Assembly: GCA_003552765.1 (NCBI GenBank)
Contig: PUOI01000024.1
Span: forward strand, 1 to 13,891
Source of the DNA: Candidatus Hydrogenedentota bacterium
GTDB lineage: Bacteria > Hydrogenedentota > Hydrogenedentia > Hydrogenedentales > SLHB01
Length of the DNA stretch: 13,891 nt
Direction: 5' to 3'
The notes beneath the pieces are model-generated. The model ran no database searches, had not been told where the DNA came from, and saw only the letters and a list, made by a program, of their open reading frames with translations. Numbering within the stretch: the stretch's first letter is position 1; each line of letters opens with the position of its first letter. The position numbers and the translations under genes are program-made. Below, piece after piece: positions 7,047 through 13,891 of the stretch.

Positions 7047-8991
7047 ATGCACGCTAATAGCGGCGGCGTGTGTCCTGTTTGCGGCGGCCGGGGCCGTTGG
7101 CGGCGAGGACACCTACCATTGGCCGCTCGACCTGGATCCGGTGCTGACCTCAAGCTTTGGGGAATACCGGCCGGGCCGTTTCCATGCCGGAATTGATCTC
7201 CGCACATACGGGATCGGTCAGCCTGTGCGAGCCCCCGAAGACGGGGAAGTGGTGCGGGTTCGCACATCCCCCTATGGCTACGGCAAGGCCCTCTACATCC
7301 GCCTGACCGATGGCAACACGGTGGTGTTTGCCCACCTTGACCGCTTTGCTTCTCCCGTGGCGGAGTACGTGTTCGAGGCGCAGCACGAGCGAGAACGTTA
7401 TACGGTGGACCTATACCCCGGTGAAGGCGAGTTTCCTGTCGAACGGGGGGAGATAGTGGCCTACAGCGGCCGCACGGGAGTGGGCGCGCCCCACCTGCAT
7501 TACGAGATCCGCGACGCGGACAACCAGCCCATCAATCCCCGGCGGGCGGGCCTTACGTGGCCCGACACGACAGCCCCGCAATTCGAGAGACTGCTCATCG
7601 CGCCCCGCAATCCGGAAAGCACGGTGCGGGGCGATATCATTCCTCAGACGCTAAGCGTGCGCCGCGTGAGCAGCAACCGCTACGAGGCCTCGCGCGTTTA
7701 CGCATCCGGGGAGATTGGTTTCGCTGTGGATGTAACCGATCGCTCCGAGGAAGGGGACTTTCGGCTTGGCGTGCATACCATCGTTACCGAAGTTGACGGC
7801 GAGGAAGTCTTCCGCATGGAGAATGACCTTCTCTCCTATGACACGGTGAATGACGGGCGCGTGAGTTTCCATCCCTTCTATCTTGATGAAGGCCGCTTCT
7901 GGCTTCAGTGGCGATGGACCGGCAATCAGTCGCCCAATTTCCTGGTAAGCGAGCGCGATGGCTGGCACAGCGTGGGCAATGACCCCGTGACGGTTGAGAT
8001 CACGGCGAGGACATTCATGGGCAACGAGTCGAGTCTGTCATTCGAGTTGTTGCATGAACGGGCCAGTGAACCCGCCGGTCCAGCATCGCCGCCTTCCCGC
8101 GTGGCCCCAGGAACGCTCGTCATCGAGCCCATTGGCGAGTGGCTGGGGATTACCGCTACGTTTTCCCAGCCTGAGTCCGTGCGCCCCATTCTGTTGTTTG
8201 ATGGCGAGCGCGCGGGGGAAGCGCGCTTCCGCCGCATTGACCGGGAGACCTTCCGCGCGGGATACGAAGGCCTGGATGGCCGCGAGACGGTGGACATTGG
8301 CGTGGATCATCCGCGGATGCCGGCGTTGGAAGAAACCTATCACATCGTTCGCGAGGGCGAAGAGGAGCGCGTCATTTCGTTCGAGGACTGCGAGATTCGC
8401 GTGCCCGGCGAGGCGGTCTACGGCGCGTTGTTTCTTCGCAAAGAGCGTGAGTCCCTCACGCCGGATACTCTTGAACTGACTCCTCTTGGCGAGGCGTTCA
8501 CGCTGCAGCCTCAAAACATGCCTCTGGCCAATCCAATCGAAGTGACGCTTCCGGAACCGGAAGAGTATGGCGAGGGCGAACGTCTTGACGTGTACCGGCA
8601 GGGGGACGATGGATGGAGCCACGTTAGCGCGGAGCGCGAGGACGGGCAGTTCCGGTTCTCGACGCGTTCGCTGGGGTCGTTCATGATTATGGAAGACAAC
8701 ACGCCGCCTTCCGTTCGCAACATCACCATAACGGCGGACGGCCAGAACGCCACGGCGCGCCCCGCCATCAGGGCGGAAGTGACGGATGAGGGCAGCGGGA
8801 TTGACCGCGTGGACGCCACCGTGGGTGGCGAGTGGATCATCATGCGGTATGATCCCGAACTTGATGAGGTCACGTGGGAGCAGGACCACGATTTGCCCGA
8901 GGGCAGCCACCAGCTGACGATACGCGCCCGTGATCGCGCCGGCAATGTGGAGGAACGGGGCCGCTCTCTGACTGTGCCTGTCACGCCCTGA
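7033..8991 (+). CDS. Secreted M23 family metallopeptidase with C-terminal Ig-like domain
   Basis: A probable zinc-dependent peptidoglycan endopeptidase of the LytM/M23 family, 652 residues, exported by an N-terminal signal (residues 1 to about 24). The catalytic domain lies at about 28-190: H51 and D55 (HAGID) and H156 are the zinc ligands, H101 (FAHLDRF) and H154 (HLH) the catalytic histidines, so all five key residues are present and it should be active, unlike degenerate EnvC/NlpD-type activators. After it comes a long beta-rich region (about 190-560) of unknown fold, and a C-terminal Ig-like segment (about 565-652) of the kind seen in surface proteins (P-P-S-V-R, D-E-G-S-G-I, A-R-D-R-A-G-N-V). 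The start overlaps the preceding gene by 14 bases; the nearest Shine-Dalgarno (GGAGGA, 7010-7015) is 17 bases away, so re-initiation by coupled ribosomes is likely. No lipobox is seen. Confidence 0.9.
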   Translation: MVHNRCTLIAAACVLFAAAGAVGGEDTYHWPLDLDPVLTSSFGEYRPGRFHAGIDLRTYGIGQPVRAPEDGEVVRVRTSPYGYGKALYIRLTDGNTVVFAHLDRFASPVAEYVFEAQHERERYTVDLYPGEGEFPVERGEIVAYSGRTGVGAPHLHYEIRDADNQPINPRRAGLTWPDTTAPQFERLLIAPRNPESTVRGDIIPQTLSVRRVSSNRYEASRVYASGEIGFAVDVTDRSEEGDFRLGVHTIVTEVDGEEVFRMENDLLSYDTVNDGRVSFHPFYLDEGRFWLQWRWTGNQSPNFLVSERDGWHSVGNDPVTVEITARTFMGNESSLSFELLHERASEPAGPASPPSRVAPGTLVIEPIGEWLGITATFSQPESVRPILLFDGERAGEARFRRIDRETFRAGYEGLDGRETVDIGVDHPRMPALEETYHIVREGEEERVISFEDCEIRVPGEAVYGALFLRKERESLTPDTLELTPLGEAFTLQPQNMPLANPIEVTLPEPEEYGEGERLDVYRQGDDGWSHVSAEREDGQFRFSTRSLGSFMIMEDNTPPSVRNITITADGQNATARPAIRAEVTDEGSGIDRVDATVGGEWIIMRYDPELDEVTWEQDHDLPEGSHQLTIRARDRAGNVEERGRSLTVPVTP

Positions 8992-9051
8992 GTGTGCGTG
9001 AAGAAGAACGGGGACTTGTTCGGTTCCAAGATTGTTGGATAGCCCGGCAAG

Positions 9052-9156
9052 ATTCCCCCTTGGAAGGGGGCAGGCCCGAAAGGGCCGGGGGATGTGAAAG
9101 GCCGAGCGGTGCGATGGGGGTTGACATCCCCCTTGATCCCCCTTCAAAGGGGGAAT
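9052..9156. repeat. Nested palindromic repeat (REP/MITE-like, CCCCCTT...AAGGGGG type)
   Basis: A large imperfect inverted repeat. Positions 9052-9070 pair with 9138-9156 with one mismatch, and GGGGGATGT at 9087-9095 pairs with ACATCCCCC at 9124-9132. The left arm also folds on itself (ccccctt 9055-9061 with aaggggg 9064-9070) and contains ggccc-GAAA-gggcc at 9073-9086, a 5-bp stem with a GNRA-type tetraloop that the right arm lacks. The core resembles CCCCCTT/AAGGGGG palindromes scattered in many environmental bacterial genomes, which often create spurious proteins reading P-L-E-G-G and D-P-P-S-K-G-E. Only one copy lies in this window, so its repeat status is inferred from that resemblance. 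Confidence 0.7.
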
Positions 9157-9235
9157 TGGAATTGTGCCTGAAAGGCGTCAAGATGCCGGCGTTACGGGGC
9201 ATCCACAAATTACGGGCTGAAGAGGTATTGGTACA

Positions 9236-9270
9236 CAAAGAAGAACCCGGAGGCGGATGCCTCCGGGTTC
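9236..9270 (-). terminator. Intrinsic terminator of tRNA-Glu
   Basis: A perfect 12-bp stem (9243-9254 with 9259-9270) with a 4-base loop, followed on the minus strand by TTCTTTG. It begins 12 bases past the tRNA 3' end. It may also stop plus-strand reading from the M23 gene, but the T-run is better on the minus strand. Confidence 0.85.
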
Positions 9271-9281
9271 GTGCAATCTTT

Positions 9282-9357
9282 TGGCAGCCCGTAGGGGATT
9301 CGAACCCCTGTGACAGGACTGAGAATCCTGCATCCTAGACCCCTAGATGAACGGGCC
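9282..9357 (-). tRNA. tRNA-Glu(CTC)
   Basis: A 76-base cloverleaf on the minus strand. The acceptor stem is GGCCCGT with ACGGGCT (first pair G-U), the D arm contains AGGGGTCTAGGA, the anticodon stem CAGGA/TCCTG closes the loop TTCTCAG giving anticodon CTC (reads GAG, Glu), and the T arm is AGGGG-TTCGAAT-CCCCT. Discriminator G is followed by an encoded CCA. No intron or insertion is seen. It has its own promoter upstream (9396-9424) and a terminator downstream, so is a single-gene unit. Confidence 0.96.
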
Positions 9358-9395
9358 GCACGAAACGGTATTGGTCAATTCGGCCAGCGGTCCCG

Positions 9396-9424
9396 ATTAT
9401 ATTTGGAGTGGGGCGGAAATGCAA
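9396..9424 (-). promoter_or_regulatory. Sigma-70-type promoter of tRNA-Glu
   Basis: On the minus strand TTGCAT (9419-9424) and a perfect TATAAT (9396-9401) are separated by 17 bases. Transcription would begin near 9389, about 30 bases before the tRNA 5' end at 9357. Spacing and position are ideal for a stable-RNA promoter. Confidence 0.85.
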
Positions 9425-9528
9425 GCACCCCTTTCCCCATTGGCCGCCTGGCCACGAATTCGACAACATTGTACATCACACCCCTGACCGCGTGCAAACT
9501 CTGGTCTTCCTCTGCTGAAGTGGTGGGT

Positions 9529-9557
9529 TTGACGTTGGCGCCGTTTGCCCCTATTAT
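9529..9557 (+). promoter_or_regulatory. Sigma-70-type promoter for the sugar isomerase gene at 9613
   Basis: TTGACG (9529-9534) and TATTAT (9552-9557) are separated by exactly 17 bases, each one mismatch from consensus. Transcription would begin near 9564, leaving a leader of about 49 bases. The -10 box lies within the palindrome at 9547-9563. Confidence 0.75.
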
Positions 9558-9563
9558 AGGGGC
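9547..9563. promoter_or_regulatory. Perfect 17-base palindrome over the -10 box, probable operator
   Basis: GCCCCTATTATAGGGGC has 8-base arms around a single central base and covers the -10 hexamer of the promoter for the gene at 9613. This position and symmetry fit a dimeric repressor that blocks RNA polymerase binding. The palindrome is directly visible; the regulator is unknown and no regulator gene is in the window. It could instead form a small RNA hairpin, but most of it lies upstream of the predicted transcript start. Confidence 0.6.
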
Positions 9564-9612
9564 CGCCTCAATTTAGCTGGCGCGGTGAAACCAAGCGGAG
9601 GGAGCCAGGCGT

Positions 9613-10434
9613 ATGAAAGCGGGGATTAATCAATGGGCCTTTCCGGCGGACATGCCAACCGCCGAGGCCATGTCACAAGCTCGTCGGCTTGGCTACGAGG
9701 CATTCGAGGTATGCGTGGAGGAAGAAGGGCGCGTGCCGTTGGATATTTCGGAGACCGGCGCCGCGGCCATCCGGAAGCATGCCGACGCCTTGGGGATCGC
9801 CCTGACGTCCATGGGGTGCGGCTTGCACTGGCGGTATCCCCTTTCCTCGCCCGACGCAGCCACCCGTGAAAAGGGGCGTGAGATCACACGGCAAGCCTTG
9901 CGCATCGCGCATTGGATGGAGATCGAATCGTTGCTGGTCGTGCCTGGGACTGTCACGGAGAGCGCGCCGTACGACATGGTCCTCGAGCATTCCCTGGCGT
10001 CGCTTCAAGACCTGCGGGCGGAGGCGGAGAAGCAGCGCGTGGCCATCGCGATTGAAAACGTGTGGAATCGTTTTCTTCTGTCTCCGACGGAGTTTCGCGA
10101 TTTCATTGACCAATGCGACAGCGCGTACGTTGGGGCGTATTTCGACATCGGCAATGTGCTGGCCTTCGGCTATCCAGAGCAATGGATCCGTATCCTGGGC
10201 CGACGCATCAAGGCGGTCCACGCCAAGGATTTCCGCACGGAAGTTGGAACGCTCGCCGGGTTCGTCATGTTGCTGGAAGGGGATGTGAATTGGCCGGCCG
10301 TCATGCAATCTCTCCGCGAAGCTGGGTACACGAATCCCCTCATCGCGGAATATTTCGCACCGCCCCAACCCCACAGCGGTGACGCCATGCTGCGTCAGGT
10401 CTTGACGGGGTTGAAGATTATCACCAGCCTATAA
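9613..10434 (+). CDS. Sugar phosphate isomerase/epimerase-like TIM-barrel protein
   Basis: A 273-residue xylose-isomerase-like TIM-barrel enzyme, about the usual length for ketose 3-epimerases and hexulose-phosphate isomerases. The four candidate metal ligands sit in the standard order: E148 (IAIENVW), D178 (YFDIGN), H203 (AVHAKD) and E246 (IAEYF). The E-N-V-W-N-R-F-L-L-S-P segment is typical of the L-ribulose-5-phosphate 3-epimerase (UlaE/SgbU)-like branch, so a metal-dependent ketose or ketose-phosphate epimerase is the best guess; the substrate is not established. GGAGGGAG at 9597-9604 lies eight bases before the ATG. A strong promoter with an operator-like palindrome precedes it, suggesting substrate-induced expression. 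The two dehydrogenases that follow after 199 bases may belong to the same pathway. Confidence 0.88.
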   Translation: MKAGINQWAFPADMPTAEAMSQARRLGYEAFEVCVEEEGRVPLDISETGAAAIRKHADALGIALTSMGCGLHWRYPLSSPDAATREKGREITRQALRIAHWMEIESLLVVPGTVTESAPYDMVLEHSLASLQDLRAEAEKQRVAIAIENVWNRFLLSPTEFRDFIDQCDSAYVGAYFDIGNVLAFGYPEQWIRILGRRIKAVHAKDFRTEVGTLAGFVMLLEGDVNWPAVMQSLREAGYTNPLIAEYFAPPQPHSGDAMLRQVLTGLKIITSL

Positions 10435-10554
10435 ACACGGGGTAGCACCATTCTTGGAGGAAGGGGGAAACGAATCGTTTAGCACGCACCCCCGTCCTAA
10501 GTGGCGCGAGCGGCGTCAGCCTGAGCGAAGGATGGGGCGCCATAGGTTAAAGGG

Positions 10555-10577
10555 CGGCATGGGGTTGAGCCATGCCG
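10555..10577 (+). other. Hairpin in the leader of the first Gfo/Idh/MocA gene
   Basis: A perfect 8-bp stem (cggcatgg 10555-10562 with ccatgccg 10570-10577) with a 7-base loop, 57 bases before the ATG at 10634. No T-run follows, so it is not a classical terminator of the upstream gene. It may be a leader structure or transcript-end remnant. Nothing else is recognised in the 199-base gap 10435-10633. Confidence 0.4.
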
Positions 10578-10633
10578 GGAAAGCAGCCGCGAGGGCCTGA
10601 ACGGCTCCGCATTGCGAAGGAGGAATCACCACC

Positions 10634-11623
10634 ATGAACATTGGAATCATCGGTTGTGGCGTCATGGGCGAATTGCACGCCCAGTTGGCGGCCGAATGCG
10701 GTCACCGCATTGTGGCCTGCGCCGACACGTCCCGCTCGAAGGCGAAACAGCTCGCCAAGACCTACAAGGACCACGGGGCGGAGGCTGTGAAGGACGGCAT
10801 GAACGTGGCGGGCCAGCCGGAGGTGGAGGTCGTCGTGATCAACACGCCGACTCCAACGCACGGCGAGTTTATCAAGGCCGCCGCCGAAAACGGGAAGCAC
10901 ATCTTTTGCGAGAAACCTTTGGGCCGGACGGCCGCGGAGTGCGAAGAGGCCGTGCAGGCGGCGAAGAACGCGGGCGTGAAGCTGTTTGTTGGCCACGTGG
11001 TCCGCTACTTTCATGAATTTGAAACCATCAAGGGGCTCGTCGAGGCCGGCAAAGCGGGCGAACCGGGTTTTGTGAAGACCTATCGCGGCGGCATGGCGCC
11101 CCAGGGCGAGGGCGGCTGGTTTCGCGATGTGGCGCAGAGCGGCGGCGTGGTCTTTGACTGTTCCATCCACGATCTCGACTGGATTCGCTATGCCTTTGGC
11201 GAGGTCGAACGCGTATTCTGTCAGACGGTTCACGAAACGAAGCCGGACGTCATTGACTATGCCATGGTTACATTGCGCCTGAAGAACGGCATGATTGGGC
11301 AAGTCATTGGTACCTGGGCCCATCCCTCTGGGTTCCGGGTGAAGGCGGAAGTTTGCGGCAGCCGCGGGGTCTTGCAATTCGACAGCGCGCAGACCGCCGT
11401 GGAAACGCATATGCGCAAGACCGCCAGGGGAGACGATCCCAGCGTCATCGTGCCCGGCAGCCCCGTGGACAAAAGCCCCTACCTGTTGGAGTGGGAAGAC
11501 TTCACGAAATGGCTGAACGGCGAAGGTGAACCCCGCGTAACCCCGGAAGACGCCGTGAGCGCTGTCCGGATTGCCGAAGCCGCCCTGAAATCCGCCGAGA
11601 CCGGCGCGCCCGTAACCCTGTAG
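10634..11623 (+). CDS. Gfo/Idh/MocA family NAD(P)-dependent oxidoreductase
   Basis: A 329-residue dehydrogenase of the glucose-fructose oxidoreductase/inositol dehydrogenase/MocA family, acting in the cytoplasm on a sugar, inositol or derivative. The N-terminal Rossmann fold has GCGVMG at residues 7-12, D31 after the second strand favours NAD, and E93-K94-P95 holds the conserved catalytic-site Lys. D175, H179 and D180 (DCSIHDLD) match the conserved Asp/His pair of inositol dehydrogenase, so the active site looks complete and resembles a myo-inositol 2-dehydrogenase or related enzyme. AAGGAGG at 10617-10623, ten bases before the ATG, supports the start. There is no signal peptide (unlike Tat-exported Gfo). 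It lies 26 bases before a second family member with which it is probably cotranscribed. Confidence 0.92.
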   Translation: MNIGIIGCGVMGELHAQLAAECGHRIVACADTSRSKAKQLAKTYKDHGAEAVKDGMNVAGQPEVEVVVINTPTPTHGEFIKAAAENGKHIFCEKPLGRTAAECEEAVQAAKNAGVKLFVGHVVRYFHEFETIKGLVEAGKAGEPGFVKTYRGGMAPQGEGGWFRDVAQSGGVVFDCSIHDLDWIRYAFGEVERVFCQTVHETKPDVIDYAMVTLRLKNGMIGQVIGTWAHPSGFRVKAEVCGSRGVLQFDSAQTAVETHMRKTARGDDPSVIVPGSPVDKSPYLLEWEDFTKWLNGEGEPRVTPEDAVSAVRIAEAALKSAETGAPVTL

Positions 11624-11649
11624 GCGCGAGACATAAGGAGATTGATGCA

Positions 11650-12630
11650 ATGGCCAAGATAGGAATTATGAGCTTTGCCCACTTACACGGCGACGCCTAT
11701 GCGAGCTGCGTGCTTGCGAATCCCGATGCCGAACTAACCGCCGTCTGGGATGACGATGTACAGCGGGGCCAGGATGCGGCCCAGCGATACGGCACAACGT
11801 TCATCGAGGACATGGACGAGTTCCTGAAGCAGGGGCTTGACGGAGTGATTATCACCTCCGAAAACATGAAACACCGGCATATGGTGGAGAAAGCGGCGGA
11901 AGCGGGCCTTTGGATTCTGTGTGAGAAACCGCTTGCTCCCGGGGTGGAAGACGCCCAGGCGATGGTGGATACGTGCAAGAAAGCGGGCGTTGGACTGGGC
12001 ATCCCCTACCCGTGCCGCCATGTACCCGCGCTGAAGGAAGTGAAAGGCCAGATCGACAGCGGCGCACTTGGGAAGATCTTCGCTGTGGCGTGCACGAACA
12101 ACGGCCAGTATCCCGGCGGCTGGTTTGGTGACGAGGCGCTAAGCGGCGGGGGCGCCACCATGGACCATACCGTTCACGTTGCGGACTTGCTGCGCTGGTA
12201 CACAGGCAAGGAATTCACCAAGGTCTACTGTGAGAACGGCAATGTGCTCCGGCCAGGCCTCGGCACGGATGACTTGGGCGTGATGCATATGGAAATGGAA
12301 GGGGGCATTGCAATCTCCCACATTGCGAGCTGGAGCCGGTGCGACAGTTTCCCCACGTGGGGGGATGTCACGCTTGAGATTGTGGCCGAGAACGGTGTCA
12401 TTGAAGTAGACGCCTTCAACCAAAAGGTCGATGTCTACAATGACGACGATGTGAAAGCTCAGTGGGTTGGATGGGGGATGGACCCCAACGGCGGGATCGT
12501 GGCCGATTTCGTCGCGTCGATCGCGGAGAAGCGCGATCCCATCGCCACGGGAATCGACGGTGTTAAGAGTGTGGCGGTGACGGTGGCCGCCTACGAATCC
12601 GCCCGCAGCGGCCAGATGGTTGATGTGTAA
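11650..12630 (+). CDS. Gfo/Idh/MocA family oxidoreductase with atypical cofactor loop
   Basis: A 326-residue member of the same family as its upstream neighbour but clearly a different branch. The usual GxGxxG/A loop is replaced by GIMSFAHLHG (residues 5-14), a form with S-F-A-H known in some uncharacterised family members. CEKPLAPG (91-98) carries the expected Lys, and MDHTVHVADLLRW (171-183) supplies D172 and H176, so catalysis is plausible. The cofactor preference and substrate are unknown. AAGGAG at 11635-11640, nine bases before the ATG, supports the start, and the 26-base gap to the previous gene indicates one transcript. It may act in sequence with the first dehydrogenase and the TIM-barrel isomerase on an oxidised sugar intermediate. 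Confidence 0.88.
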   Translation: MAKIGIMSFAHLHGDAYASCVLANPDAELTAVWDDDVQRGQDAAQRYGTTFIEDMDEFLKQGLDGVIITSENMKHRHMVEKAAEAGLWILCEKPLAPGVEDAQAMVDTCKKAGVGLGIPYPCRHVPALKEVKGQIDSGALGKIFAVACTNNGQYPGGWFGDEALSGGGATMDHTVHVADLLRWYTGKEFTKVYCENGNVLRPGLGTDDLGVMHMEMEGGIAISHIASWSRCDSFPTWGDVTLEIVAENGVIEVDAFNQKVDVYNDDDVKAQWVGWGMDPNGGIVADFVASIAEKRDPIATGIDGVKSVAVTVAAYESARSGQMVDV

Positions 12631-12831
12631 GCGAGAAGACGTCTCGGCGATGGGGATTCCCATCTCCTATAGGGTGGCGTCAACCCAGGGTTACCGTCAG
12701 ACGTTGCTTTGACATCTTCCCTTGTTCTTTTGGCGCTTCAACGTCTCACGCCCCCTTTCACCCGTCCGCACATCGTGGAGGGAGATAGGGGGCACTCTCT
12801 TTGTTGGAGAGGACCACCCGTGGCGGTGTTC

Positions 12832-13248
12832 CTATTCCATTGATTCTTTCGATTCCACGGCCGTTCTTTCGCCATGCCGGCGCCTGGTGGAAGAGATATT
12901 GAGCATAACACTCAATGCCGTGGCCAGAATAAGCCCCATTACGGTCATCGTGTCCACATAGAAGCGGCTTATTCTTACAGGAAGCAGACTTTCCACGAGG
13001 AACCGGGTGTAGGACATATACTGTGGTTGATTCCCCATGGCTTCCCGCACCTGCCAATGCCAGTCCGTGCATGGACAGTATCCCCAGCCGTACCAGTAGC
13101 CGAGGCCAACCCACGAAAACGCGGTTAGGAATACGGCCGCCAAGTGCCACCGCCTCATCCGCGGATGGATCCAACCCGCCAGTACGAACACAATCCAGGC
13201 CGTGTGAAACACAAAGAAAAATACATCAAGGGCTCGGAGAAGCACCAT
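12832..13248 (-). CDS. DUF2784-like multi-pass membrane protein
   Basis: A 138-residue inner-membrane protein with three predicted helices (about residues 7-26, 36-56 and 98-117) and a hydrophilic basic/acidic C-terminal tail. The conserved-looking loop W-G-Y-C-P-C-T-D-W-H-W-Q-V-R (55-68), directly after helix two, is what I recall from DUF2784-type proteins; the function of the family is unknown. The C-x-C and W-H-W could bind a metal or cofactor but that is speculation. It lies 104 bases downstream of hemB on the same strand, so cotranscription is possible. The ribosome binding site is weak (GGGAAG about 12 bases upstream), so the start could be a few codons off. It converges with the dehydrogenase operon; the 201 bases between hold only a weak 6-bp hairpin (12649-12664). 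Confidence 0.75.
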   Translation of the reverse strand: MVLLRALDVFFFVFHTAWIVFVLAGWIHPRMRRWHLAAVFLTAFSWVGLGYWYGWGYCPCTDWHWQVREAMGNQPQYMSYTRFLVESLLPVRISRFYVDTMTVMGLILATALSVMLNISSTRRRHGERTAVESKESME

Positions 13249-13352
13249 GGGGTTTATTCACTTCCCAGTTTCGTTCTTGGAAATGCCGGCGAAGGTTTGC
13301 GTGGGCTACGGCCCATCTCTTAACGCCCGAAAGAGGCGCGGCGGTGACAGGT

Positions 13353-13891
<539 letters not shown>

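Noticed and set aside
8038..9147. Long antisense open frame (369 codons) opposite the M23 peptidase gene
   Set aside because: Shadow of the peptidase gene; no domain or ribosome binding site, and it runs into the palindromic repeat.
8994..9338. Plus-strand open frame of 114 codons between the M23 gene and the tRNA
   Set aside because: It reads through the palindromic repeat, the terminator and part of the tRNA, and has the P-L-E-G-G / P-P-S-K-G-E pattern typical of spurious translations of such repeats.
10547..11650. Long antisense open frame (367 codons) opposite the first Gfo/Idh/MocA gene
   Set aside because: A shadow of a strongly coding plus-strand gene in G+C-rich DNA; its translation lacks any recognisable domain.
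12649..12664. Hairpin after the second dehydrogenase as a terminator
   Set aside because: Only a 6-bp stem with a 4-base loop and no T-run on either strand; too weak to call.
12722..12961. Plus-strand open frame of 79 codons right of the dehydrogenase operon
   Set aside because: It overlaps the DUF2784-like gene on the other strand and has no ribosome binding site or recognisable domain.

Overview
This window looks like a piece of a G+C-rich (about 60% by eye) chromosome from a Gram-negative, free-living bacterium. It carries housekeeping central-carbon genes, a type IV pilus motor ATPase, exported envelope proteins and several Gfo/Idh/MocA dehydrogenases and sugar isomerase-like TIM-barrel proteins. 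This mix is typical of the Planctomycetota/Lentisphaerota/Sumerlaeota/Hydrogenedentota type of genome. The phylum is an inference from gene content only; no marker gene settles it. There is no transposase, integrase, phage gene or CRISPR array.

Layout, left to right. Positions 1-3917 hold four plus-strand genes: the end of a 6-phosphofructokinase (cut by the window edge, with a lysine in its PKTIDND motif), a stand-alone minimal nucleotidyltransferase, a complete 6-phosphogluconate dehydrogenase (gnd) and a xylose-isomerase-like TIM-barrel protein. Positions 4172-5275 encode a PilT-type retraction ATPase, with no other pilus gene nearby. A 324-base gap follows with strong inverted repeats and a near-consensus extended -10 box only six bases before the next ATG, suggesting a leaderless transcript. 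Positions 5600-8991 form a tight three-gene envelope operon: small two-helix membrane protein, secreted parvulin-type prolyl isomerase, secreted M23 metallopeptidase with Ig-like C-terminus. Each junction overlaps by exactly 14 bases.

Positions 8992-9612 lack a protein gene but are rich in signals: a nested palindromic repeat, a strong terminator, a tRNA-Glu(CTC) on the minus strand with its own consensus promoter, and then a plus-strand promoter whose -10 box lies inside a perfect 17-base palindrome, a likely repressor site. That promoter drives a second TIM-barrel sugar isomerase/epimerase (9613-10434), followed by two consecutive Gfo/Idh/MocA oxidoreductases (10634-12630); together they look like an uncharacterised sugar or polyol oxidation/isomerisation pathway. 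On the minus strand at the right end are hemB (porphobilinogen synthase, cut by the edge) and a DUF2784-type membrane protein downstream of it.

Functional picture: glycolysis and the oxidative pentose phosphate pathway on the left, envelope biogenesis in the middle, regulated sugar catabolism on the right, and tetrapyrrole synthesis at the edge. I see no clear novel defence or mobile system. The most interesting items are the operator-like palindrome at 9547-9563, the predicted leaderless promoter at 5585-5593, the structured gap after pilT, and the dehydrogenase with a non-canonical cofactor loop at 11650-12630.
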